Shown piece by piece: positions 1-7,610 of a stretch of 64,000 nucleotides of DNA. Numbering within the stretch: position 1 is the first letter of the stretch; every line of letters starts with the position of its first letter. Source of the stretch: Planomonospora sp. ID82291 (GTDB taxonomy: Bacteria; Actinomycetota; Actinomycetes; Streptosporangiales; Streptosporangiaceae); contig NZ_JABTEX010000001.1 of the NCBI RefSeq assembly GCF_015711645.1, forward strand, positions 1,860,001-1,924,000. Reading direction: 5' to 3'. The notes under the pieces are model-generated. The model saw only the letters and a list, made by a program, of their open reading frames with translations. It made no database searches and had not been told where the DNA came from. The translations under genes and the position numbers were made by a program.

Positions 1-310
1 AGTACCCGATCTCCAGTGCCCCGGGGCCGACGCGGGCCATCAGGCTGACGGATCCGACGACCGTGCCGTCGGCGGCGAGCCGGATGAGGTAACCGAACAC
101 GGTGCCCCCGGCCCAGCCCTCCTCCGCGCGCCGGATCCAGTCGAGGGCGTCCTCGGTCGAGTGCCCGTCGTGGGCCCAGGGCATCCACGGCCGCAGATGC
201 GCGATGGACTCACCGATCGCCGCCGCGACGCTCTCGGTGTCGGCCTCCCGCACCCGATGGAGCACGACGGGACCGGCGGTGATCTGCTCGGGAGGAGCGG
301 CCTGTTCCAT
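1..310 (-). CDS. GNAT family N-acetyltransferase (C-terminus beyond the window)
   Basis: About 103 codons are visible, starting at ATG 310 and reading off the left edge. The sequence has the RimJ/RimL pattern: an N-terminal strand 'GPVVLHRVREADTESVAAAI', then 'HLRPWMPWA', then a DALDWIRRAEEGW helix and 'TVVGSVSLMARVGPGALEIGY', which is the strand-turn just before the acetyl-CoA loop. Family members acetylate ribosomal protein N-termini or small molecules; the substrate cannot be told here. The acetyl-CoA motif (Q/RxxGxG/A) lies outside the window. It is divergent from the NUDIX gene, with about 90 bp between them. No strong ribosome site precedes the ATG. Confidence 0.8.
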   Translation of the reverse strand, partial: MEQAAPPEQITAGPVVLHRVREADTESVAAAIGESIAHLRPWMPWAHDGHSTEDALDWIRRAEEGWAGGTVFGYLIRLAADGTVVGSVSLMARVGPGALEIGY

Positions 311-399
311 CGGGACATCCTGATGGAGGCGTCACCGCCGGCGCAATCGGTGATCCCGACCGGCTCGGCCCCCTGGAAAAAGATCCGAGGTGAGGCATC

Positions 400-1272
400 A
401 TGGACGCCATGACGGTGGGGGACGGCGACGGCTGGGCCCGGTGCGCCCGGGGCCACCGGCACTGGGGCCTGTACGGCGCGTCCGGGTTGCTCGCCGTCCA
501 CCACGACTCGGCGGGCGCCCCCCACGTCCTCATGCAGAAACGCTCCCCGTGGAGCCATCACGGCGGCACCTGGGGGCTGCCCGGCGGTGCCCGCGACAGC
601 CACGAGGACGCGATCACCGGCGCCCTGCGCGAGGCCCGCGAGGAGGCGGCGCTGTACGGCGACGGCCTCCGCGTTCAGGGCGTCTACCTCGACGACCACG
701 GGGGCTGGTCCTTCGAGACGGTGATCGCCGAGGCCGCGGAGCTGCTGCCCGCGGTCCCGGCCAACAGCGAGAGCACCGACCTGCGCTGGCTGCCCGTCGA
801 GGAGATCACCGCCAGGCGGCTCCATCCGGGCTTCGCGGAGACCTGGCCCGCGATCAGGCCGGCCCTCGGCCCCCTGGTGCTCGTCCTCGACGCCGCCAAC
901 ATCGTCGGCGCGCGCGCCGAGCACGGCTGGTGGAAGGACCGCGCCGGGGCGACCGCCAAGCTGCTCTCCGAGGTCGCGGCCCTCGCCGAGGGCGGTCTGC
1001 ACGCCGTACCCGGGCACGTGCCCGTCCTGGCCCGCTGGTTCCCGCGGATCGTCACGGTCGTCGAGGGCGCCGCCCGGGAGGTGTCCGCACCGCGCGGCGT
1101 CACCGTCCTGGCCGCGCCGGGCAGCGGGGACGACACGATCGTGCGGGCCGTCCGGGAGAGCGCCGACTGGGAGCGCGTCCTCGTCGTCACCGCCGACCGC
1201 GCCCTGCGCGGCCGCGTCGCCGAACTCGGCGCCGAGGTCACCGGTCCGAGGTGGCTGCTGTCGCAGTTGTGA
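400..1272 (+). CDS. NUDIX hydrolase fused to a NYN/PIN-like domain
   Basis: 290 aa; ATG 400 follows an AGGTGAGG ribosome site (a second ATG lies at 409). Residues about 20-150 are a NUDIX domain with a full Nudix box: 'LPGGARDSHEDAITGAL' followed by REAREEA, giving the metal-binding RExxEE core. The N-terminal segment has 'CARGHRHWGLYGASGLL', common in actinobacterial NUDIX proteins. From residue about 165 a second domain starts with 'LVLVLDAANIVGARAEHGWW' and ends near 'VLVVTADRALRGRVAELGA'; the Asp-Asn start and late Thr-Ala-Asp resemble NYN/PIN nucleases. The NUDIX half should hydrolyse a nucleoside-diphosphate derivative. The nuclease role of the tail is inference. Confidence 0.85.
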   Translation: MDAMTVGDGDGWARCARGHRHWGLYGASGLLAVHHDSAGAPHVLMQKRSPWSHHGGTWGLPGGARDSHEDAITGALREAREEAALYGDGLRVQGVYLDDHGGWSFETVIAEAAELLPAVPANSESTDLRWLPVEEITARRLHPGFAETWPAIRPALGPLVLVLDAANIVGARAEHGWWKDRAGATAKLLSEVAALAEGGLHAVPGHVPVLARWFPRIVTVVEGAAREVSAPRGVTVLAAPGSGDDTIVRAVRESADWERVLVVTADRALRGRVAELGAEVTGPRWLLSQL

Positions 1273-1332
1273 GCGTTCTCCCGGCGGGGAGCCGTCCGCT
1301 CCGGCATGCGGCACGGCACGGCCCGGCGGGAG

Positions 1333-1367
1333 CACGGGGTACGGGGTACGGGGTACGGGGTACGGGG
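1333..1367. repeat. 7-bp tandem repeat (about five copies)
   Basis: Five consecutive units of (T/C)ACGGGG between the NUDIX gene and the permease gene. The array abuts the 18-bp array that follows. No coding role is seen. Confidence 0.9.
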
Positions 1368-1369
1368 GG

Positions 1370-1446
1370 AGCATGAGGTCCCGCCGGAGCATGAGGTCCC
1401 GCAGGAGCATGAGGTCCCGCAGGAGCATGAGGTCCCGCAGGAGCAT
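1370..1446. repeat. 18-bp tandem repeat (four copies plus a stub)
   Basis: Units start at 1370, 1388, 1406 and 1424, with a 5-bp stub at 1442. The unit is AGCATGAGGTCCCGCAGG; the first copy differs by one base. Each unit carries an ATG and, across the joint, AGGAGCATG. The last unit supplies the only purine-rich ribosome site upstream of the permease gene at 1455, so copy number could alter its leader. Confidence 0.9.
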
Positions 1447-1454
1447 CTGGCACG

Positions 1455-2495
1455 ATGGGGGCCATGTCTCATCTCCACACCGATCAGCGACGGGCGTGGA
1501 CGGATGAGGACGGACCGGTCCCCCCCGATTCCTGGGGCCGCGGCCTCTCCGCGGGGCGCGCCCTGCCCTGGGGCTTCATGCTCGTCATCGCCCTGCTCGT
1601 CGTGGGGCGGTTCGCCCTCGCCCCCCACCTGACCTCGGCGGCGCTGCGGACCTGGGCCACGATCTTCGTGGCCATCTGCGTGCAGGCCCTGCCGTTCCTG
1701 GTCTTCGGCGTCGCCCTGTCCGCCGCGATCACCGCGTTCGTCCCGGCCTCGTTCTGGACCCGGGCGCTGCCCGCGCGACCCTCGGCGGCCGTGCCCGTGG
1801 CCGGGATGGCGGGCGCGGTGCTCCCGGGCTGCGAGTGCGCGTCGGTCCCGGTCGCGTCGGGGCTGATGGCCCGGGGGGTGACCCCGGCCGCCGCGCTGGC
1901 CTTCCTGCTCGCCTCACCCGCGATCAACCCGATCGTGCTGGTCGCCACCGCCGTCGCCTTCCCCGGCCAGCCGCTCATGGTCGCCGCCAGGTTCGGCGCC
2001 TCGCTGACCGTGGCGGTGCTCGTCGGCTGGCTCTGGCTGCGGTTCGGCCGGAGCGAGTGGCTGCGGATCCCGTCCCGCCCGCACGGCGGGGGCTCGAAGC
2101 TCGCCGCGTTCGGCGAGGCCATGCGGCACGACCTGCTGCACGCCGGCGGGTTCCTCATCGTCGGCGGCCTGGCCGCCGCCACGCTCAACGTGCTCGTCCC
2201 CCGCGAGTGGCTGACCGCCGTGGCCCGGATCCCCTGGCTGGCGGTGCTGGTCATGGCCCTGCTCGCCGTACTGCTGTCGATCTGCTCGGAGGCCGACGCG
2301 TTCGTGGCCGCCTCGATGACGGCGTTCTCCCCGACCGCGAAGCTCGCCTTCCTGGTGGTCGGGCCGATGGTCGACCTCAAGCTGATCGCGCTGCAGATCG
2401 GCACCTTCGGCCGCGCGTTCGCGGTCAGGTTCGTCCCGCTGACCTTCGTGCTCGCCGTACTGGTGAGCGCCCTGTCCGGATGGCTGCTGCTGTGA
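1455..2495 (+). CDS. UPF0718 (DUF318) family permease
   Basis: 346 aa integral membrane protein with about eight hydrophobic segments. The diagnostic motif is 'VLPGCECASVPVASGLM' followed by 'LAFLLASPAINPIV', the conserved Cys-x-Cys and Pro-Asn segment of UPF0718 permeases; a second conserved stretch is 'LLSICSEADAFVAASM'. The family is thought to move a metal or small ligand but is not characterised. ATG 1455 has an AGGAG about 11 bp upstream, inside the last 18-bp repeat; ATG 1464 is the alternative. The next gene overlaps its stop codon, and this pairing (UPF0718 permease plus TIGR03943 protein) is widely conserved. Confidence 0.85.
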   Translation: MGAMSHLHTDQRRAWTDEDGPVPPDSWGRGLSAGRALPWGFMLVIALLVVGRFALAPHLTSAALRTWATIFVAICVQALPFLVFGVALSAAITAFVPASFWTRALPARPSAAVPVAGMAGAVLPGCECASVPVASGLMARGVTPAAALAFLLASPAINPIVLVATAVAFPGQPLMVAARFGASLTVAVLVGWLWLRFGRSEWLRIPSRPHGGGSKLAAFGEAMRHDLLHAGGFLIVGGLAAATLNVLVPREWLTAVARIPWLAVLVMALLAVLLSICSEADAFVAASMTAFSPTAKLAFLVVGPMVDLKLIALQIGTFGRAFAVRFVPLTFVLAVLVSALSGWLLL

Positions 2496-3313
2496 ACCGC
2501 CTGTCCCAGAACCTGGTCCTGGCCCTGCTGGGCGGCGCCGTGCTGCGGATCTCGGCGTTCTCCACGACCTACCTGAACTACGTCAAGCCCGGTTTCCGGC
2601 CGTTCCTGATCGGCGCCGGGGCGGGGCTGCTGATCCTCGGCCTCACCGGCCTGGTCCAGGCCTGGCGGGTGGGGGAGGAGCACGGGGACGGGCCCGTGCA
2701 GGGGCGTGCGGCCGAGGGCGGGGACACGGACGGGAGCGGTACCGACCACGCACACGGGCACGGGCACGCAAACGGGCACGGGCACGGGCACGCAAACGGG
2801 CACGGGCACGGCGGTCCGCGGGTCGCCTGGTTGCTGTGCCTGCCGGTGTTCGCCATCTTCCTGATCGCGCCGCCCGCCCTGGGCTCGTTCGCCGCCGCCC
2901 GTTCCGACGACACGCCCCGGCCGCGCTCGCAGGCGCTCAGCGCCTTCACCCCGCTGACCGGAGACGGCCCGGTGGACATGAAGATCGGCGAGTTCATCGG
3001 CCGGGCCTGGGACGACGAGAAGAAGTCCCTGACCGGCCGCCGGGTCCGGCTGACCGGTTTCGCCGTACCGTCCAAGAAGCGGGGCCAGTGGTATCTGACG
3101 CGGATGCAGCTGGCCTGCTGCGCCGCGGACGCCTTCCCGCTGAAGGTCGCGATCAAGGGGGTTCCCGCGCCGCCCGCCGACACCTGGGTCGAGGTGACCG
3201 GCACCTGGATCCCCCCGACGTTCGAGAAGATGCCCAACGGGGTGGTCCATCCGGAGTTGTCCGCCACGGATCTGGTGAAGATCGACGCCCCCGCCGAGCC
3301 GTACGAGGACTGA
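2492..3313 (+). CDS. TIGR03943/DUF1980 family membrane protein with His-rich loop
   Basis: 273 aa. The chosen GTG start overlaps the permease stop (GTGA), indicating translational coupling; an in-frame ATG lies 12 bp earlier. Two N-terminal hydrophobic segments (residues about 8-55) are followed by a His/Gly/Asn loop with about ten His residues in HGHANGHGHG units (residues about 87-108), then a third membrane segment and a C-terminal domain with 'RMQLACCAADAFPLKVAI', the conserved double Cys of the family. The His loop suggests Zn, Ni or Cu binding. Family and pairing are known; metal handling is inference. No clear Zur or Fur box was seen upstream of the operon. Confidence 0.85.
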   Translation: MNRLSQNLVLALLGGAVLRISAFSTTYLNYVKPGFRPFLIGAGAGLLILGLTGLVQAWRVGEEHGDGPVQGRAAEGGDTDGSGTDHAHGHGHANGHGHGHANGHGHGGPRVAWLLCLPVFAIFLIAPPALGSFAAARSDDTPRPRSQALSAFTPLTGDGPVDMKIGEFIGRAWDDEKKSLTGRRVRLTGFAVPSKKRGQWYLTRMQLACCAADAFPLKVAIKGVPAPPADTWVEVTGTWIPPTFEKMPNGVVHPELSATDLVKIDAPAEPYED

Positions 3314-3329
3314 ACCCCCGGAGGGACCC

Positions 3330-3995
3330 GTGGATCTCGGTCTGGCCCTGGCCCAGTACGGCCCGCCGTCCAGGGGCGAGACGGGCCGCGGCCTGACCGT
3401 GATCGTCCTCATGGTCGCCGGCCTGATCATCGGAACGGTGATCGCCGTGCTCACCGTGCTGGACCCGACCGCGGCGCAGGATTCTCCGCCGGCCTCCGCC
3501 GGCGCCTCGGACGCTCCGGGCGACGCCCGGTCGGAGGAGGCCGTACGGCAGGCCGCCCAGGACGCGTTCGACGCCTACGCGGGCGGGCGGTCCGGCGACT
3601 TCTGGGACCTGTGGAGCACCCGGGCCCGGTCGTCGATCACCCGTGAGGAGTACGTGCGCCTGTTCCGGCTCTGCCCCCAGCTCGTCGCCGACGCGGCGTT
3701 CACCGTCACCGACGTCCACGTCATGGGAGACACCGCCCTGGTGACGGCGAGCCGCACCGGCGACCCGACCCCCTACGACTACGACTTCGTCCGGGAGGAC
3801 GGCGCGTGGCGGCACGTCCCGCCGCCGGAGGAGCAGGAGGAGTACCGGGCCAAGGGCGTCGACCGGATCGCCGCGGAACGCCGGACCGCCGGCGCCTGCG
3901 GCACCCCCGCCGCCCCCTCCGTCCCGATCGCGCCCTCCGTTTTCCCGACCGCCCCCTCCGTCCCGATCGCGCCCTCCGTTTTCCCGACCGGTTGA
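3330..3995 (+). CDS. Membrane-anchored NTF2-like (nuclear transport factor 2 fold) protein
   Basis: 221 aa; GTG start after CGGAGGGACCC. One membrane segment (residues about 20-45) is followed by an acidic linker and a domain with 'AVRQAAQDAFDAYAGGRSGD', 'FWDLWSTRARSSITREEYV' and a final 'GAWRHVPPPEE', typical of extracytoplasmic NTF2/DUF4878-like folds. The function is unknown. The C-terminus is a perfect 13-residue duplication (APSVPIAPSVFPT twice) from a 39-bp tandem repeat at 3912-3950 and 3951-3989, ending five bases before the stop. It may be cotranscribed with the permease operon 16 bp upstream. Confidence 0.75.
   Translation: MDLGLALAQYGPPSRGETGRGLTVIVLMVAGLIIGTVIAVLTVLDPTAAQDSPPASAGASDAPGDARSEEAVRQAAQDAFDAYAGGRSGDFWDLWSTRARSSITREEYVRLFRLCPQLVADAAFTVTDVHVMGDTALVTASRTGDPTPYDYDFVREDGAWRHVPPPEEQEEYRAKGVDRIAAERRTAGACGTPAAPSVPIAPSVFPTAPSVPIAPSVFPTG
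3912..3989. repeat. 39-bp perfect tandem duplication at the 3' end of a gene
   Basis: Two identical 39-bp units, in frame, encode the Pro/Ser/Val-rich tail of the NTF2-like protein. Perfect identity points to a recent event. Confidence 0.9.
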
Positions 3996-4040
3996 ATCCG
4001 GGACGCCCCCGCCTCCTGCGGACGGGAACCGGTCGCCGTC

Positions 4041-4919
4041 TCACCGGCGCCGCTTCACCACCGTGGTGGCGATGATCTTCTTGGCGGAGGCGACGCCGTT
4101 GGTCACGGTGCCGGTCACCTGGACCTGAGCACCGGCCGGGAGGGCGGCCGGCGTGGAGACGGTCCGGTTCAGAGTGACGACCGCCCCATCGGCCACGGGG
4201 ATCGTGGTCTGCGCGAGACCGGTCCTGGCCAGGTGGGTCACGGTCACGGTGGCGGCGTCGGCGTCCACCGCGGCGATCATGCCGTCCTGACGGAAGCTCC
4301 AGGTCGTCGTCACCACCAGCCGGGTGGCGGAGCCGACGCTGTTGGTCACGGTGCCGGTCACCTTGATACGGGCGCCGACCGGCACCTCGGCGAGCGTCGC
4401 GGCGACACCGTCGACCAGCACCACCGCCTCTTCGGCCACCGGAATCGCGCTCTCCGCACCGTTGGCCGCCGCCACGGTGAGCGTCGCGGCATCGGCGTCC
4501 ACCGCGGCCACCGTACCGTCCTGACGGAAACTCCAGGTCGTCGTCACCACCAGCCGGGTGGCGGTGCGGGTGCCGCTGATGCCGGTGCCGGTCACCTTGA
4601 TGCGGGCGCCGACGGGCACCTCGGCCGTCGTCGCGGCGACACCGTCGACGGTCACGGCGGCGGTGGCGGCGACGGCGAGGGAGACCTGGGCGGTGGCACC
4701 GCCGGCGGCCGGGACGGTGACGGTGAGGGTCGCGGCGCCGGCGTCCACCGCGGCGACGACGCCCTCGGTCCGGAACGTCACCGACTTGGCGGGGGCGGGA
4801 CGCCACTTCGACGCCGTCACCACGGCGGGAGCCGCCACGGCGGACGCGGGCTGGACGGCCAGGCCGCTGAAGGCCAGGCCGGCGGCGACGGAGAAGGAGA
4901 GCAGGCGGTGCTTGCGCAT
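4041..4919 (-). CDS. Secreted protein with three tandem beta-rich repeats (DUF5666-like)
   Basis: 292 aa. The start at ATG 4919 (MRKHRLLSF) has an AGGAG ribosome site; a longer reading to 4973 would spoil the signal peptide. Residues 1-30 are a Sec signal peptide ending PASAVA. Three repeats of about 80 residues follow, each with '(V/I)AAVDAxAATLTV', a Val-Asp-Gly-Val turn, 'PVGARIKVTGT' and 'ATRLVVTTTWSFRQ'. Alternation of short hydrophobic strands suggests OB-fold-like beta domains as in DUF5666; this is inference. The tail is KRRR. It is divergent from another secreted protein gene with 247 bp between them. Confidence 0.7.
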   Translation of the reverse strand: MRKHRLLSFSVAAGLAFSGLAVQPASAVAAPAVVTASKWRPAPAKSVTFRTEGVVAAVDAGAATLTVTVPAAGGATAQVSLAVAATAAVTVDGVAATTAEVPVGARIKVTGTGISGTRTATRLVVTTTWSFRQDGTVAAVDADAATLTVAAANGAESAIPVAEEAVVLVDGVAATLAEVPVGARIKVTGTVTNSVGSATRLVVTTTWSFRQDGMIAAVDADAATVTVTHLARTGLAQTTIPVADGAVVTLNRTVSTPAALPAGAQVQVTGTVTNGVASAKKIIATTVVKRRR

Positions 4920-5166
4920 GAAGACGGACTCCTCGGCTGGTGTGGCGGAACCCCGACAATGCACTCCGAACATGACCGGTCACGGTGCGAAGCGGTTGTC
5001 GTACGGTTGCCGGCGGCTTTTCCCCTCAGCTCCTCAACTCCTCGACTCCGCCGCTCGGCGTGACAGGAGGGTCCTCATCGGATTCTCAGGCTCCCGCCAT
5101 CGGCGTCTCATCCGGACCGCCGAACATCGGTCCAGGTAAACGAAGCGAAACCGAACAAGGAGTGTC

Positions 5167-5733
5167 ATGAACCGCACCAAGCGCCTGGTCGTCGTCGCCG
5201 GTCTCGGCACCGCTCTCGCCGGAGGTCTGGTCGTGCCGGTGGCGGCCTGGGCCGCCGAACCGACCCCCGCTTCCTCGTCGACGGCCTCCGGCCCCACGAC
5301 CGGCACCACGACCGGGGACGGACGGCGCGGCGGGCACGGCGGGCACGGCGACCGCGGCCAGAAGGCCGCCGAGCTCGCCGAACTCCTCGGCGTCGACGAG
5401 GCCAAGGTCACCGCGGCGCTGGAGGAGATCCGCGGAGCCCGCGGCACCGGCAAGGACTTCCAGCCGGGCGACCGTACCGCGATGGCCGAGGCCCTGGCCG
5501 CCGAGCTCGGCGTGAGCGCCGACAAGGTGACCGCGGCGCTGGACACGTTGCGGCAGAAGCGCACCGCCGCGGCCGAGACCGCACTGACCGAGCGGCTCAA
5601 GACCGCCGTCACCGCGGGCACGATCACCCAGGCCGAGGCCGACGCCGTCCTCAAGGCGCACCGCGCCGGCCTGCTGGGCGGCGGCCCCCGCGGCGGAGGG
5701 AAGGCCGCCGACACCGCCACCGCGACCGAGTAG
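5167..5733 (+). CDS. Secreted helical protein with two 'ELGV' repeats
   Basis: 188 aa; ATG preceded by AAGGAG. Signal peptide at residues 1-30 (cut near AAWAAE), then a Ser/Thr-rich linker and a Gly/His/Arg patch (RRGGHGGHGDRG). Two copies follow of a short helical unit: 'AAELAELLGVDEAKVTAAL' and 'AEALAAELGVSADKVTAAL', then a third helix pair (TITQAEADAVLKAH). Similar exported helical repeat proteins are common in actinomycetes but have no known function. The Gly/His patch could bind metal (inference). Confidence 0.7.
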   Translation: MNRTKRLVVVAGLGTALAGGLVVPVAAWAAEPTPASSSTASGPTTGTTTGDGRRGGHGGHGDRGQKAAELAELLGVDEAKVTAALEEIRGARGTGKDFQPGDRTAMAEALAAELGVSADKVTAALDTLRQKRTAAAETALTERLKTAVTAGTITQAEADAVLKAHRAGLLGGGPRGGGKAADTATATE

Positions 5734-5803
5734 GGATCGATCCGGTCAGCGATCCTGATCAGAGAGCACCGGCCGGGGCGCGAGCCGCCCCGGCCGATAC
5801 CGC

Positions 5804-5850
5804 GTTCCCGTGTTCCCGTGTTCCCGTGTTCCCGTGTTCCCGTGTTCCCG
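5804..5850. repeat. 8-bp tandem repeat (six copies)
   Basis: GTTCCCGT repeated six times in the 338-bp gap between the secreted protein gene and the acetyltransferase gene. The rest of the gap holds only a possible promoter for the downstream gene (a TAGGAT box near 6022). Confidence 0.9.
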
Positions 5851-6071
5851 CCCGAACCCACGCTCCCGCCGGGTACGGCTCCGCACCCGGGCCCCGGTCC
5901 GACCGGCTGCGTCCGGATACCGACGCGACCGGCTGTGGTCCGCACGTCGGCCGGCCGGTCCTCGGCTTCTCCACCGATCGTCTGCCCCATATTTCCTACG
6001 ACAGGCGAATCGCTCGGAATCTAGGATGTCGCGCGTTCCGACGACGCCAAGAACCGACATCAGGAGCCGAC

Positions 6072-6581
6072 ATGCAGCCACGACACGAAGAGCCTCCCGC
6101 ACGGCCCTCGGTGGTCCGCCCGGCGACTCCCGGAGACGCGGCGCTGCTCGCGGAGCTGAACCGCCACGTGCACGACATCCACGTGGCGCACCGGCCGGAC
6201 CTCTTCCGCGAGAACCCGTCCGCCGAGGATCTGACGGCGGGCTTCAGGGAGCGGATCGACGACGGGTCGTTCAGGATCTTCATCGCCGAGCTCCCCGACG
6301 TGCCGGCCGCCGGGTACGCGATGGCGGCCGTCCACCGCCGTGCCGCCGGCGTCCTCACCGCCGAGGACGCGTTCATCGTCCTGGAACACCTGGCCGTGGC
6401 ACCGCAGGCGACCCGTCGCGGCGTCGGGACCGCGCTGCTCGACGCCGTCCGCGAGGCGGGCCGGGAGGCCGGGTGCAGGCGTTTCGTCACCGAGGTCTGG
6501 GACTTCAACACCGAGGCGCTGGCCTTCTACGAGGCGGCCGGATTCTCTCCGATGAGACGCCTGTTCGACCAGCTCCTGTAG
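6072..6581 (+). CDS. GNAT family N-acetyltransferase
   Basis: 169 aa; ATG 6072 follows AGGAG with good spacing, and the reading frame upstream of it shows no coding character. Residues 13-165 form a GNAT domain: 'VVRPATPGDAALLAELN' at the start, 'AFIVLEHLAVAPQATRRGVG' carrying the acetyl-CoA loop (Q-A-T-R-R-G-V-G-T-A), and 'EVWDFNTEALAFYEAAGF' at the end, the conserved Asn/Tyr segment. The substrate is not predictable. Confidence 0.85.
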   Translation: MQPRHEEPPARPSVVRPATPGDAALLAELNRHVHDIHVAHRPDLFRENPSAEDLTAGFRERIDDGSFRIFIAELPDVPAAGYAMAAVHRRAAGVLTAEDAFIVLEHLAVAPQATRRGVGTALLDAVREAGREAGCRRFVTEVWDFNTEALAFYEAAGFSPMRRLFDQLL

Positions 6582-6738
6582 GAGACCGGCCGGGACGATG
6601 GGGCCGGTCACGTCGGTGGGAACGGCGGGGAGGACACCCGACGCCGTACGGTGACCGGCCCGGATGTCCGGCGCGTTTCACAATCTAAAACTTTGCATGA
6701 CCTGAAATTTTTTGGGCACCCCACTCGTTCTGCCCATC

Positions 6739-7428
6739 GTGGACAGCAACGACGAGCTCGGCCGGAGAGACCGGAAGAAGCTCGAAACCCGTGCGGCGCT
6801 GGAGCGGGCCGCCCTCAGGCTGGTCGCCGAACGCGGTCTCGCCGACGTCACCGTCGAGGACATCGCCGGAGCGGTGGACGTCTCCTCCCGCACGTTCTTC
6901 AACTACTTCCCCACCAAGGAGGACGCCCTCATCGGAGGGGACCCGACGGCTGCCGCCGACCTGTGCGGGAAGCTGACGGCCGTCCCCGCCGCCGTGCCCG
7001 CGCTGGAGGCGTTGCGACTGGTGCTGCGGGAGGCGGCCGTGAGCATCCAGGAGCAGCGCGAGCAGTGGCTGCTCCGGCTCAAGGTCTTCGAGCAGAACCC
7101 GTCGCTGCTGCCCCGCCTCGTCGCAGGCGGGACCGAGACCGAGCGGTCCCTGACGGCCGTCGTCGCCGGTAGGTTCGGTGCCGGTCGGTTCGGTGCCGGT
7201 CCCGACGCCACGGAGCAGGCCGGCGCGGGTCCGGCCGCTGAGACCGACGACGGCCCCACCGGTGACGGTCACGCCGAGCTCGTCACCGCCGTGGCCCTGA
7301 CGGCCTTCCGGGTGGCGATGATGCGGTGGAGCGCCGCGGCCGGCGACCCGCTCCTGGTCGACCTGCTCGATGACGCCTTCTCCCGGCTGTCCACCGGACT
7401 GCCCGATCCCGGGCCGTCGGTCACCTGA
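6739..7428 (+). CDS. TetR family transcriptional regulator
   Basis: 229 aa from GTG 6739; a TTG at 6712 is an alternative, and neither has a Shine-Dalgarno. The DNA-binding domain spans about residues 10-60: 'RAALERAALRLVAERGLADV', 'TVEDIAGAVDVSSRTFFNYF' and 'PTKEDAL', a textbook TetR helix-turn-helix. The C-terminal domain would bind a ligand. An AT-rich patch at 6680-6715, rare in this region, lies just upstream and may hold the promoter or operator. A 15-bp repeat encodes a GRFGA doublet in the C-terminal half. The next gene is a drug exporter, so repression of that exporter is likely. Confidence 0.88.
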   Translation: MDSNDELGRRDRKKLETRAALERAALRLVAERGLADVTVEDIAGAVDVSSRTFFNYFPTKEDALIGGDPTAAADLCGKLTAVPAAVPALEALRLVLREAAVSIQEQREQWLLRLKVFEQNPSLLPRLVAGGTETERSLTAVVAGRFGAGRFGAGPDATEQAGAGPAAETDDGPTGDGHAELVTAVALTAFRVAMMRWSAAAGDPLLVDLLDDAFSRLSTGLPDPGPSVT

Positions 7429-7610
7429 CCGCCCCGCTCCGCCGTTCCTCCCCCTTCTTCTCCCGGACTCCTGCTCCTCTCCGGATCCCCTCCGCCCTCT
7501 TCCCGCACCGCCCCGTCCCCCTCCTGAACCGCCCCGGCGCCCCGCCGGGGGACCGCGGACGTCCCGGACGCCGTACCGACCCCGACCCCTCCCTGAAAGA
7601 TCGAGGAAGC

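Noticed and set aside
1333-1446. Possible CRISPR array
   Set aside because: The units are contiguous with no unique spacers, and no cas genes are in the window. The same holds for the other tandem arrays.
1447-1500. Zur or Fur box ahead of the permease operon
   Set aside because: No AT-rich palindrome of that type is visible in or before the leader.
1306-1632. Frame encoding EHEVPQ repeats across the 18-bp array
   Set aside because: It is only the repeat read in another frame, runs into the permease gene and has no ribosome site or family.
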